From assembly GCA_020975725.1 (NCBI GenBank), contig QXJR01000027.1, positions 620,001 to 684,000 of the forward strand: a DNA stretch of 64,000 nucleotides, in the 5' to 3' direction. The translations under genes and the position numbers were made by a program. The notes below the pieces were generated by a model. The model had not been told where the DNA came from and did not search any database. It saw only the letters and a program-made list of their open reading frames with translations. Positions 23,152-32,691 of the stretch are shown one piece after another (positions within the stretch are counted from its first letter, which is position 1; every line of letters starts with the position of its first letter). Source of the stretch: Picocystis sp. L7. Lineage: Eukaryota; Chlorophyta; Picocystophyceae; Picocystales; Picocystaceae.

Positions 23152-23609
23152 CCCCCCCCCGATTCCACCCTTCGGTTCGGTTCGATTCGATCCCGGTGGT
23201 CCTGGATCGATCCCTTTCACCGGATCCCTTTCGTTCTCCTTCCCCACGGGACGGGTGGGGGCGATTGGGGGAAAGGGGGGGGCTTGGGTGGTGAAAAGGG
23301 AGAGGACGTGTCCTTGGAAGATACGATCCCCTTGGATCTGGATGGGACCCGATCGAACAACCCACGCCCCGAAGCACCCTCCATCCTCTGCGCACTTTGT
23401 CCCCAACCCCGCCAAACGCAGGACCCACACCCGCTCCCTTTGCCGCACATCCTTCGTCGCTCGAACAGGCCTCCTCGGGCGCCGTTCCCTCATCCCCCAT
23501 CTCCCCGTCTCGATCCCCACGCGATCGCCTCGTTTCGGACGTGACCTGCGGAGGAGGAGAGCCACAGGCGCGTGCGGTCGGTGTGCGACGCAGTTGTGTG
23601 GTGACGGCG
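23152..23609. other. Array flank and upstream region of the ABC1K gene; no gene seen
   Basis: The first 460 bp of unique DNA beyond the array begins with a C-run and is rich in short C and G runs. Open frames here lack recognisable motifs. It probably holds the promoter and 5' leader of the kinase gene that follows. Confidence 0.5.
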
Positions 23610-25949
23610 ATGGCCATGACACCTGCGATGGCGCTGCCTACGTCACGCGCCAACTGGCCGACGACGCGTCCGAGGCGCGGGAAAACGTGCCACAGACCCC
23701 TGCCGACCCACACGAGGCGCCTGCGCCCCCCGACGTCCGCGGAGGTGCGTGCCGGGAGCGAAGCACGGACGAGCACGTGCGGATGTGGACGTGCGGGAAG
23801 AGAAAGATAGCGTGAAGCGGACGAGGGAAAGCGTGCTGACGGACCTGATGTGCACCAGGTGGACGAGGCCAAGACGATCTCCAACGGAAACGGAAGCCAG
23901 GCCAAAAGCAACGGGAACGGAACGATGGAAGAGCTGGCCAAAAGCACCAACGGAAGCGGGTCGAAAGACGCAGAAGGTAGAGTAGAAGTCGCGACACTGC
24001 TCACCGAAACCAAGAAACCCGCCGCACGCGTCGATGCCGATGGACACGAAATCATGGACGCCTGCGACGCTGGGAATCTCATGTTCTGTGCCGAGACCCA
24101 AACCGTCGACGAAGGGGAAGAACCACCAGTGGTCGTCGCTGAAGCGCCCGGAGGCAAATGGAACCGCTTCAAAACTTACTCGGTGCTGCAGCGAACGCTG
24201 GAGATATGGAGGTTCGCGTTCACGTTCTTGTTCAAGAATTGGCTTCTGGGACGAAAGTGGTCCTACGGGAAGGAAGGAATGACCCCAGAAAGGATCAGTG
24301 CACGGAAAACAGAAGTGGCCATCTGGCTCAGGAACGGTCTGCTTAGGTTGGGACCTACTTTCATAAAGATAGGCCAACAGTTCTCTACACGGGTGGATCT
24401 ACTCTCCAAAGAGTTTCTTGTGGAATTGGAGAAACTGCAGGATAATGTGCCTCCGTTCAGTACTCAAGCAGCCATGCAGATCATTGAGGAAGACTTCGGC
24501 TGCAAGATTGCTGAGAAGTTCACCTACTTCGATCCAGTCCCCATTGCTGCAGCTTCTCTGGGCCAGGTTCACAAGGCACGGATTGGAGATAGGCAGGTGG
24601 TCGTCAAGGTGCAGAGACCCGGACTGAAAAGTCTCTTCGATATTGACTTGAAGAATATCCGTGTCCTTGCTGAATGGCTCCAGAAGGTGGATCCCAAGAC
24701 TGATGGAGCTGCTAGAGACTGGGTGGCAATCTACGACGAGTGTGCTAGGATCCTTTACGAGGAAATCGATTACGAAATGGAGGGGAGGAACGCCGATGAG
24801 TTCCGCAAAAACTTTGCCGACAAAGACTGGTTGAAGGTTCCAGAAATTTATTGGAATTGCACCTCCAAAAGGGTGCTGACGATGGAGTATTGCCCTGGTC
24901 TGAAAATTAACAAAGCAGAGGAAATCGAGGCCATGGGGCTTGACAAGCAACGGCTGGCCAGGCTGACCGTGGAGTGCTATCTTCAGCAGATCCTTACGCA
25001 TGGATTCTTCCATGCCGATCCCCACCCGGGCAATGTGGCAGTGGACAAGGAAAACGGGGGAAGACTCATCTATTACGACTACGGCATGATGGGACGAATC
25101 GCCCCTGGCATCCGTACTGGGCTTTTGGATTTGTTCTATGCAGTGTATGAAAAGAATGCCGACAAGTCGATCGATGCTTTGGTTCAGATGGGCGTTCTTG
25201 TTCCAGGTGGGGATATGACGGCAGTGAGGCGCACTGGGCAGTTCTTTTTAGATTCCTTCCAAGAGAGGCTTGAAGCACAGAAAAAGGAGAAGGAAAAGCT
25301 GGGGAAAGAGTACGAGAAAGATTTCAAGGGAGCTAGATCAAAAGAAGAGAGTAAACAGGTTAGGAAGAAAATACTTTCCAGTATAGGTGAAGACCTACTG
25401 GCAGTCTCTGCAGATCAACCATTTAGGTTCCCGGCGACCTTCACTTTTGTCGTTCGTAGTTTTACCGTCCTAGATGGTATTGGGAAGTCTCTGAATCCCA
25501 AATTTGACATTTCTGAAATCGCTGCCCCTTATGCACGCGAACTTATTTTGGAAGGACGCCCTAAAGTGGACAAACTCCAACGCGAGTTTCAAGAAGGGCT
25601 AGAACGGAATAATAGGTCAATAGTGAACTTGTTTAAAGGTCCCAACAAGATTGAGAAAATAGAAGAGATCCTTATCAATCTTGAGCGTGGGGATTTCAAG
25701 CCGCGGGTGCGAGTACTGGAAACAGAACGCCAGATGAAGAGAGTGGCAGCCATGCAAGCTCTAGGGGTCAAGGCACTGATTGCCAGCTCATTAGTAAATG
25801 TAGGGACTGTGCTGAGCGTAAGCGCTATGGCGACACCTGCCTCTATAGCTTTTGCAGCAGCGGGTTTGATGGGATTCCTGACTGCAGTCAATGCCTTGAA
25901 TGTTATGCAGATTGATAAGAAAGAAAGGCAGCTCCAAGGCCAGTTCTAA
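23610..25949 (+). CDS. ABC1K (UbiB/ADCK-family) atypical kinase, plastid ABC1K7/8-like
   Basis: This is an atypical protein-kinase-like protein of the ABC1/UbiB family, whose plant plastid members act in prenyl-lipid and stress homeostasis. The landmarks, in order, are the family KxGQ motif in FIKIGQQFS, the Ala-rich AAASLGQVH, the lysine of VVVKVQRPG, EEIDYEMEG, the catalytic HADPHPGN, and DYGMMG in place of DFG. The C-terminal TAVRRTGQFF, PFRFPATFTF and LDGIGKSL closely resemble plant ABC1K8 (OSA1) and ABC1K7. The main frame is open from 23811, after a stop, with no early ATG. I infer a first exon 23610-23744 (starting MAMTPAMALP, basic and Ser/Thr-rich like a transit peptide) joined to 23859 by a 114-nt GTGCGT...AG intron that keeps frame. 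Without that exon the first ATG is 23925. The kinase call is firm; the 5' exon is tentative. Confidence 0.9.
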
Positions 25950-26089
25950 AGAGAGTACTTGGCATGAGCGTGCCTGGCAGTGTGTTTTATCCACGATGTA
26001 AGAAGGTACGAGTTTGGCAGGACAGCGTAACTTGTGCACTTCCTAAAGTACACCACGTTTTAAAAAATCCCTTTACTACAAAATGGAAA

Positions 26090-27116
26090 TTAAGAGCTGT
26101 CCATTGGCTGTGCGCCCTGTTCTCCAGCCTGAGGGGGATCTTCGACCTGCGTTTCTTCTGTGGGATTTATGGCAGATAAGAAGGGTTCAAGTGCGTCGTT
26201 CTCTAAAAGAGTAAACTGTGCATCCTCTCCCACATAACAGAGACTGCAATTCTTCGTGGTGAGCTCCCCATCTACCACTGATTCCTTCAAAGCTTTCAAT
26301 GCATGTTTGATCAAGTCGTCCAAAGCGCAATCTGGGAATGCTTCGTAGTTACGTTCGAGGTAGGTCTTGGCTGCCTGCGATCGGGCACCGATTGCCATGG
26401 CATAGAATTCGTAAAAGTTCCCAGAGGGACAAGTCTGGTACAAGTGAGCCCCAGTGGAATCATACCCAGCAACCAACATCCCCACGCCGTACGGCCGCTT
26501 CCACGATCGTTGGGTGCCCAGTTGGGACTTGTCCGCCACCTGTTTCACTAGCCTTCCTACATTCATGGGCGAATTGAACACGTAATGGTGATCGATGGAT
26601 TCCTTGCGCATGTAGCGGCAAAGCACGCGTCCATCTGCGGTGAGTCCTGCCATGACCATCCCGATGTGATCGTCGATTCTGAACATCTTCTTCTGGTGCG
26701 AGGAGAGTTCCGAAGGCGCACGTTTCAGCGCAGCAAGCACCACGTGTCGATTGCTCTGATTCGGGAGAAGATCGTTTGGGTCAGCTTCCGTTTCTACGCC
26801 CTGGGGCGCATGCGTCCATCGATCCCTTCGTGCGGCCGTCGCTCTTTTGGCGTTGTCGTCGTTCCAACTGTTCGTGGTGGATCTTCCTTCCTCGTGGCTC
26901 GTGTCCTTCGCGGACGGTTTCGCGATCCGTTCCGATCCCTCCTCGGCACGTCTGCCGTTTCTTTTCCCTCGGATCCGTTCCGATGCAGGCGTGGCTCACC
27001 CTAGCTCCGACCGCTGCGCTTCCTTGCTTCACGGCTTCCATGGCGTATTCGATCTGGTGGATGCGTCCAGCCGGCGACCACAGCGTGACGTCCGTGTCGT
27101 ATTGGTTGCGAAACAT
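26090..27116 (-). CDS. PSMA1: 20S proteasome subunit alpha type-1 (alpha-6), two exons
   Basis: This subunit forms part of the alpha ring of the 20S proteasome core, which gates substrate entry in cytosol and nucleus. Exon 1 (27000-27116) encodes [15 protein letters not shown] and [17 protein letters not shown], the alpha-subunit N-terminal signature. A 244-nt intron (26756-26999, GTGAGC...CAG) leads to exon 2 (26090-26755), beginning [13 protein letters not shown], with [29 protein letters not shown] and [12 protein letters not shown] following PSMA1. The predicted protein is about 260 residues, normal for the subunit, with an acidic tail. It lies convergent with the kinase gene and divergent from CAP. 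Identity as alpha-6/PSMA1 rests on the close match to the known sequence of this subunit. Confidence 0.95.
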
Positions 27117-27770
27117 GGCGCAGGTTCGGTCCCTCCTCCAGTTCGCCTCTTTTTCCCTCGACTGGACCCACTCGACAAGGGATCAGGCGCGTGCAGCAGC
27201 CTTGCAGCGCGCTTCTTCGGCGTCGCGATCGAAATGGATCCACCGATCGGTTCCCACCAGGACGTGGCCAGGAGGAACTTAACACGATCGTAAACTCGGG
27301 CCAGGGGGGGGAAGGCCGGAGGGGTGCATGGGTGAGAGGGAGGGTTGTGAAACCGAGGGAAGGCGAGGATTCCGCGGGGTGGAAGGGGGGGAGGGGTCGT
27401 GACGGGTTGAGAGTTGTGAAATGGGTGGTGGACCTGTGGGGAGCACAGGAAGGGATGGGAACGCCGCATACGCCACATGCGAGTTGCAAGGCACGTGGTG
27501 GGAAGGTGAAAATTGTCCCTTCCCATCCACGCCACCGGCAGGTAGCACTTCGGGCGCCATCCGACACCGCCCTAGGGAACAAGAGGGGGGGCCGTTGGGG
27601 TTCACCCGGAGGGGAACCCGGGTCTGCGGGTGGGAGGAGGTGGGATCGAAAGGAGGGGTTCCCCTTTCGAAAGATCCCGATGGAAAGGGAACAGATCCGG
27701 GTTCGTGGAAAGGAACTGGAGATGGCGGGAAGGGAACCAGAACGAAGGAGACCGAAGGGAGCGACCGGCC
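27117..27770. promoter_or_regulatory. Divergent intergenic region between PSMA1 and CAP
   Basis: These 654 bp separate the start codons of two genes read outward, so both promoters must lie here. The sequence is G-rich on the plus strand with several GGGG runs. No TATA box or known element could be assigned. Confidence 0.5.
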
Positions 27771-29039
27771 ATGACGTCCACCGCGAGCAGCTTCGAAGAG
27801 GCCGTGAAAGAACCGATGGTGGAGTTCCAGAGCGCATGCGAAACGATCGGTGGAGAAGTTGGGAAGGTGGGAGAAGCGTTGGCCGTGGCGGTTCGGGCGC
27901 AGATGGAGTTTTTGGAGCTCGTCGACACACGGACCAAACCCGACGGACAAGGGATGCAAGCGATGCTGCGTCCCACAGGAGAGTTGATCAAGCGCATCGG
28001 AGAGTTGGCGGAGGGAACCCAAGGAGAATGGAAACATCACACCAAAGCCGTGGCAGAGGCTTCGCGAGGTCTCACCTGGGTGGCCTACGCTGGCCCCGAG
28101 TGTGGATTGGACATGCCGGAGAAACATGTGGAAGATTGCTGGCAAAGCGCGGAGTTCTACACAAACAAGATCCTCATGGAACGTAGAAACACACCAGAAG
28201 CAAATGTGCACAAGTCATGGGTCAAGTGCCTGAAGGAGATATTTGTCAACCTTCGAACCTACGTCCGCAAATACCACAGCTCAGGTCCGGCCTGGCAAGC
28301 TGGACCCAAGCCTGCTGGCCCCCCACCGCCGCCGCCACCGCCGCCAACGGAGTACATGGCAGGAGCTTCCCAGGGCAAATCTTCCGACACTATGGCCGCA
28401 GTGTTTGCTGAAATCAACCAAGGCGAAGCTGTTGCTTCCAGACTAAAGAGAGTCACCGATGATATGAAAACGAAAAACCGCAAGGATGCACCCCAGACCC
28501 CTCGTGGTAAAACAGAGATGAAGGCCACGACTCCCGCACGGACTCCGAGCAAGAAACCTACGTTTGAGCTCTCAGAAGGTAGGAAATGGAGAGTGGAGTA
28601 CCAGACGGGGAACAAGACCATTGAGATCTCAGATGCGAATGCGAAGCAGACAGTCTATCTGTTTGCATGCCATGGGGCGATGGTTCATGTGAGAGGCAAA
28701 GTGAACCATATCACGATAGATAAATGTGAACGTTGTGCAGTGATTTTTGACAGTGTTGTCTCTGCTTGCGAGGTGATCAACTCCGTATCGGTTGAAGTTC
28801 AGTGCACAGGAAAGGTCCCAACCATCACCATAGACAGCACCACTGGATGTCAAGTTTTCCTGGGCGAAGATGCTCTGGGAGCTGAAATCCTTACTGCAAA
28901 GTGTTCTGAGGTCAACGTCTTGGTACCCTCGAGTAGGGAGGAGGAGGACATGGTGGAACATCCAATTCCAGAGCAATTCGTTACCAAATACTGTATAGAA
29001 AGTAAAAAATGGAGGACAGTCCCTGTAACACATGCATGA
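27771..29039 (+). CDS. CAP: Adenylyl cyclase-associated protein (CAP), actin regulator
   Basis: CAP recycles actin monomers: its N-terminal helical domain acts with cofilin and its C-terminal beta-helix binds and recharges G-actin. The start is ATG 27771 (MTSTASSFEEAV), giving 422 residues; the frame is open further upstream but has no supported start there. Residues to about 175 form the CAP_N helical domain (KPDGQGMQAMLRPTGELI, CWQSAEFYTNKIL). A polyproline tract of nine prolines (about 183-191), typical for profilin binding, follows. From about residue 263 comes the CAP_C/CARP domain (KWRVEYQTGN, CEVINSVSVEVQ, EEEDMVEHPIPEQFVTKY). The coding region is a single exon. It is divergent from PSMA1. 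Confidence 0.96.
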   Translation: MTSTASSFEEAVKEPMVEFQSACETIGGEVGKVGEALAVAVRAQMEFLELVDTRTKPDGQGMQAMLRPTGELIKRIGELAEGTQGEWKHHTKAVAEASRGLTWVAYAGPECGLDMPEKHVEDCWQSAEFYTNKILMERRNTPEANVHKSWVKCLKEIFVNLRTYVRKYHSSGPAWQAGPKPAGPPPPPPPPPTEYMAGASQGKSSDTMAAVFAEINQGEAVASRLKRVTDDMKTKNRKDAPQTPRGKTEMKATTPARTPSKKPTFELSEGRKWRVEYQTGNKTIEISDANAKQTVYLFACHGAMVHVRGKVNHITIDKCERCAVIFDSVVSACEVINSVSVEVQCTGKVPTITIDSTTGCQVFLGEDALGAEILTAKCSEVNVLVPSSREEEDMVEHPIPEQFVTKYCIESKKWRTVPVTHA

Positions 29040-29126
29040 TTTCTGCATTGCACATCTACTCTTTTTCTCCTCGGTCACGGGATCACTTATGCTCCAGCTT
29101 CTGCCAAAACGAGGCTTTTGGAATCT

Positions 29127-29594
29127 TCAAAAGTTTTCCGGGCTGTCGTCCAACATGCCCTCTTCCTCTGCCTCGACCTCTACGATCTCCGGAATTCTCT
29201 TTTGCAAATAATTGCCCACACGGGCTACCACGTCGGATCTGCGGTGCCAGAACCTTCCTTTCAGCGCCAGCTTGACGAAAGGACCGTCCATGTCCGCCAG
29301 CTCCACCTCTCCGGTGATTCCGACGGACTCGTCGAACAGCTGCAGGAGCTCCGTACGAGCATCCTTCAACACCAAGCGCACATTGTCTTCGGTCAGATCG
29401 AGCTGCTGGCCACCAGACCTTACCAGTATGCTTCTTCCCTTCTTCCCACGCATCTTCTCGCGACGAGCGAGGTGGCGCACATGCGCCATACGTGCGCAGA
29501 CGTGCGCCATCCTTCTCGACTGGTTCTGGCGATGTTCGCCGACAGCTCCAGAATGCGAGTTTCTTCTCCCAGGATCAGGGCTCGCCGGATTCAT
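29127..29594 (-). CDS. NifU/NFU-like domain protein lacking the CxxC cluster motif
   Basis: The C-terminal half (residues about 67-148 of 155) follows the NFU iron-sulfur scaffold domain: LTEDNVRLVLKDAR, then GEVELADMDGPFVKLALKG, and QKRIPEIVEVEAEEEG. At the place where NFU proteins have the cluster-binding CxxC (GACGSCPSS) this one reads GRFWHRRSD, so it should not carry an Fe-S cluster. Plant plastid NFU1-3 have a second, similarly degenerate NifU domain, but this protein consists only of such a domain. The N-terminal 60 residues are basic and rich in Arg, Ala and Ser, compatible with organelle targeting. I chose ATG 29594; the frame runs upstream to 29669 without another ATG. The function is unknown. 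Confidence 0.7.
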   Translation of the reverse strand: MNPASPDPGRRNSHSGAVGEHRQNQSRRMAHVCARMAHVRHLARREKMRGKKGRSILVRSGGQQLDLTEDNVRLVLKDARTELLQLFDESVGITGEVELADMDGPFVKLALKGRFWHRRSDVVARVGNYLQKRIPEIVEVEAEEEGMLDDSPENF

Positions 29595-29709
29595 GAAACG
29601 GGTGATGAATCCACACCCACGCCCACACGGGCCGGATGGATACAAATGCTGTCTCTGCAACTTGGGCAAATGATCAAGTTAGAGGTGCTCCAACTGCCAA
29701 TTCTTGATA

Positions 29710-31164
29710 TCACCGATCGTTGCAATCCTGGAGCGCTGTCTGGACTTCCTTCCATACATGGGCCGGATCAACCTGCTTCTGCCCGCTAAGTTCGACTCTG
29801 ATCTGTCCACGGTAGCATCCACCCACGAGATGCTTGAGATTGATGGCATTTCTGTTCGCAATTGGAGAAGGAACAAGCTCTAGGATGGACAACTTTGCCA
29901 TTGCCATTGCTACATAAAGCCCTGCCCCGTGTATTCCCACAATAAGGTCACACTGTGAAGCACGCTTCATTTGTACAGAAATAGGCACCCCAGCATTGAA
30001 AGGATAAAACGGAAGCTGCACCACTTCCACTCCAGTCGGAAGGGCGTATTCCGCCATTGCAGCCACGAGACCTGTCTGATTCTTCACCGTACGCTTCAGC
30101 TGCCAGCTGGTGTACTCACGGCGATGCTCTTCATCCCTGGATGCCCAGCAGACCTTGTTACTCGATTGATTGCCTTGATTTTCCAACCCAATCGATGCCC
30201 TCATATGACTTCTCATTGCAGCAATGACAGGAGAAAAGCAAAGGGAATGCCGATGTGCAGCATTTTTTAAAACGGGCGAACCATTTTCAGCGTTACGCAT
30301 AACAACGATGGACCGATAACATCCGAATGCATCTTCAACATTGATCCATGAACGAACATCTGGCATATGCTTTGTACCAAACATTTTCCTGTACATTTCT
30401 CGCAGACCCATCTGACCATGGTGGTTCAAGCTGCTAGCATCTGAGCCCAGTCGATCATCTTTTGCGAGGAAGACAATGGTGTGCGGTTCGTCACCTATCT
30501 CTGTCCAAAGTGCAGCCATTGCGAGGAAGTGATTCTGCACATGGACCAAAAACCACCACCAGTTGTAGTAATCATTACTGTCCACAAAAACTAAGACACC
30601 TTTCGGTCTGGGGCATTGCGATGCTTCTGTGTGTATGCTTCGCACTACCGCTTTTGTTTCCTTCGTCGCTTTCTCCTCGTGGAGTTTCAAAATACGTTCC
30701 GAGTATTCGGCTGTGGGCGCACATTCCAATTCGATTCTGTAGTTTGGTTTACCGGCTGCCCGGTTGAAACTTGCATTGGTCAAGACCAGTACACCAAAAT
30801 TGTGATTCTCTCCGGGAGGACGCATCGAGTACCAGTCCATAGCCGATGTTTTCCCGATGCAGACGTTCTCTTTGCCTTTCCTGAGTTTGTCGACCAAATC
30901 GTATCCTCCATAGCGCCGGCATTCGTCGGACAAACTGTTGTTTCTCTCGATTTCCAGAATTGTGCGTTCGAAAGAGGCGGCTTTCGACCGTTCTATTCCT
31001 ATCGAAGGCTTGAATACCCTGTTTTCCTTCGACTTCGGCTTGTGCAGGATCTGTTCGAGTGACGATACCATTCGCTTTTCTTGCGACCATTTCCAGTTCA
31101 TGTGCAAACTCAACCCAACTGCCAGTCCGACGAGCGCGAGTACGAGCACAGGCAGCTTCCGCAT
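29710..31164 (-). CDS. GT61-type glycosyltransferase, type II membrane protein
   Basis: This 484-aa protein has a Golgi-type layout: a short N-terminus, one membrane anchor at residues about 4-21 (LPVLVLALVGLAVGLSL), a stem, then a catalytic region. The C-terminal CDLIVGIHGAGLYVAMAM followed by ILELVP is the signature of family GT61 (DUF563), which in plants includes xylan xylosyl- and arabinosyltransferases and in animals EOGT. PKGVLVFVDSNDYYNWWWF is also typical of the family. The start is ATG 31164 just before the anchor; the frame upstream is open to 31302 but without ATG. Donor and acceptor sugars cannot be told from sequence; cell-wall or secreted-glycan synthesis is inferred. Confidence 0.82.
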   Translation of the reverse strand: MRKLPVLVLALVGLAVGLSLHMNWKWSQEKRMVSSLEQILHKPKSKENRVFKPSIGIERSKAASFERTILEIERNNSLSDECRRYGGYDLVDKLRKGKENVCIGKTSAMDWYSMRPPGENHNFGVLVLTNASFNRAAGKPNYRIELECAPTAEYSERILKLHEEKATKETKAVVRSIHTEASQCPRPKGVLVFVDSNDYYNWWWFLVHVQNHFLAMAALWTEIGDEPHTIVFLAKDDRLGSDASSLNHHGQMGLREMYRKMFGTKHMPDVRSWINVEDAFGCYRSIVVMRNAENGSPVLKNAAHRHSLCFSPVIAAMRSHMRASIGLENQGNQSSNKVCWASRDEEHRREYTSWQLKRTVKNQTGLVAAMAEYALPTGVEVVQLPFYPFNAGVPISVQMKRASQCDLIVGIHGAGLYVAMAMAKLSILELVPSPIANRNAINLKHLVGGCYRGQIRVELSGQKQVDPAHVWKEVQTALQDCNDR

Positions 31165-31760
31165 GGCCGTTCTCGCCACCTCGTGGTCCCTGACGGATCC
31201 ACAAGAACGCACGTTCTCGACACGAGCGCACTTTCCGACACTTGTTTCTGTTGAGGACGCGGTGGGGATCGGATGGTTGGGGATGGACACAACCTGGTCC
31301 ACACATCATTGGAAGATCTCAGGTTTTGATGGTTCTATCCACCATGGGCACGTGCATCTACGTGCAGACGCTCTGGACAGCCTCTTGCTGATTGTGCGTG
31401 GTTGGAAGGAGGGCCGTATTCGAACGCTTCAAGGATCGTCGTCGTAGCGCGTGAACTTGCTGTGCACCTTGGCAGGAGGAGACATCTGTCCGGTGGCGGT
31501 TGGCAGGGCAGCCGACAAAGGCAGGAGCAAGAAGCCCCACTAATAATCGTGGTGAAAGCAAGCCCAGCCTTGATAACACCTCCTGGCCGAAGAAATAGTT
31601 TTGAGGCAGTAGATGCGCACGCCCAAGCTCTGGAAGGTACAAGAGGGATCCTTGCGGGCCACCCACTCCATCCTGGGGTCATCGCCATGTTCCAAGGCAG
31701 ACCCAAGGGGGTACGACGAGTGTTCTACCTCAACAGTCGAGAAATACTTACACCTTCATC
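31165..31760. other. Intergenic: GT61 promoter plus bL27 3' UTR; no gene seen
   Basis: This 596-bp stretch lies upstream of the GT61 gene and downstream of bL27, both read on minus. A 152-codon plus-strand frame (31402-31860) runs into the bL27 coding exon antisense and has no recognisable motif, so I treat it as chance. Confidence 0.5.
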
Positions 31761-32307
31761 TCAGTTGGCAGCAGCGGCCGGGACCACGCAGACTTTCTTC
31801 CTGTGTTTGTCCTTGAACTTGAACTCCACGATTCCATCCTCGAGCGCAAAGAGGGTGTAGTCGTTTCCCAGACCCACGTTGTCTCCCGCGTGGAACTGCA
31901 GGACCGCAACAGGCACAGTTGCGTCGATGGAAGCGAGGATTGGTGGTGTTCCGCCAGCCACGCGTGCGCAATCGGTCAGCGTTCGTGTCCAGGTGTGGTT
32001 CCTCTCCGCAGTCGTTCTCGCTCTCCGTTCCATCCTTTCGGCGTTCTTCCTCGCGTCTCACCTTGGTTCCGAGTTGACGCACGATGATGTTTCCCGCCTT
32101 GACGACCTGTCCGCCGTAGATCTTCACGCCGCGCCTTTTGGATTTGGAATCGCGTCCGTTCTTGGTGGATCCCGCTCCCTTCTTGTGGGCGGCCTCGACG
32201 TCCAGGAGCATCCCACGCGCGTTCGCCGGGGCCGTTGGGCTGGTGGTGGCACGCATCACGCGTGCACCGCAGAAGCGGCTCTGGAGAGCTCCACAGGCGT
32301 TCGCCAT
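31761..32307 (-). CDS. Organellar ribosomal protein bL27 (two exons), probably plastid
   Basis: bL27 sits in the large ribosomal subunit near the peptidyl-transferase centre. Exon 1 (32062-32307) encodes a targeting extension and then [20 protein letters not shown] and [19 protein letters not shown] 166-nt intron (31896-32061, GTGAGA...CTGCAG) leads to exon 2 (31761-31895): [20 protein letters not shown] and a basic tail. Together they make 126 residues with the bL27 core unbroken across the splice (GTK/FHAG). The [11 protein letters not shown] form resembles plastid L27 more than mitochondrial, but compartment assignment is uncertain. The start ATG 32307 gives a leader of about 35 residues rich in Ala, Arg and Ser. 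The gene is divergent from the TFIIIC gene. Confidence 0.92.
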
Positions 32308-32691
32308 GGCGTCGCAAAGGGAGGCGTGTGCGGCGGCGGAGTTGCAAGTGATGGCCACGTCTACGGCTTGGGCCCATCCCCTTCCTGGCCCCACTGGAAG
32401 ATTTCAGACCCGCACCGAGGGGGCCCAGTCGAGACCAATCCATACGAGCGTGGGCCTCGACGGGGTCGGCTGAAATCAGGTGGGGCTGGACCCCCCACTG
32501 GACAGGATCTCGATAAAGACAGGGAAGGGATCGAGATGATCTCGATAGATAGGGAAGGGATCGAGATGATCTCGATAGAGACAGGGAAGGAGCTACCTTG
32601 GTTCGAAACCGACAGGGAGAAGGGTCGGAAAGAGCGACGCCTGGAAGCAACTGTCGAGAAGAACGGACACGTGCTGGGAGAGGAAGGGGGC
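32308..32691. promoter_or_regulatory. Divergent promoter region between bL27 and TFIIIC tau95
   Basis: These 384 bp lie between two outward-reading start codons. They contain the small tandem/palindromic repeat at 32506-32590 described separately. The tau95 frame stays open through the region, so part of it could encode an N-terminal extension, but nothing there looks like protein of the family. Confidence 0.5.
32506..32590. repeat. Short tandem repeat containing palindromes in a divergent promoter
   Basis: A unit of about 30 bp (GATCTCGATA plus GGGAAGGGATCGAGAT) is repeated two and a half times. At 32530-32546 and 32560-32576 it forms near-perfect palindromes ATCGAGAT-G-ATCTCGAT (8-bp arms, 1-nt spacer). 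Such dyads often bind dimeric regulators; no factor is known for this one. Confidence 0.7.

Noticed and set aside
31402-31860. 152-codon plus-strand ORF between GT61 and bL27
   Set aside because: It runs antisense through the bL27 exon and shows no family features.
31879-32691. Long N-terminal extension of the TFIIIC tau95 protein
   Set aside because: The open frame crosses the bL27 gene and a tandem repeat; the conserved family N-terminus starts directly after ATG 32692.
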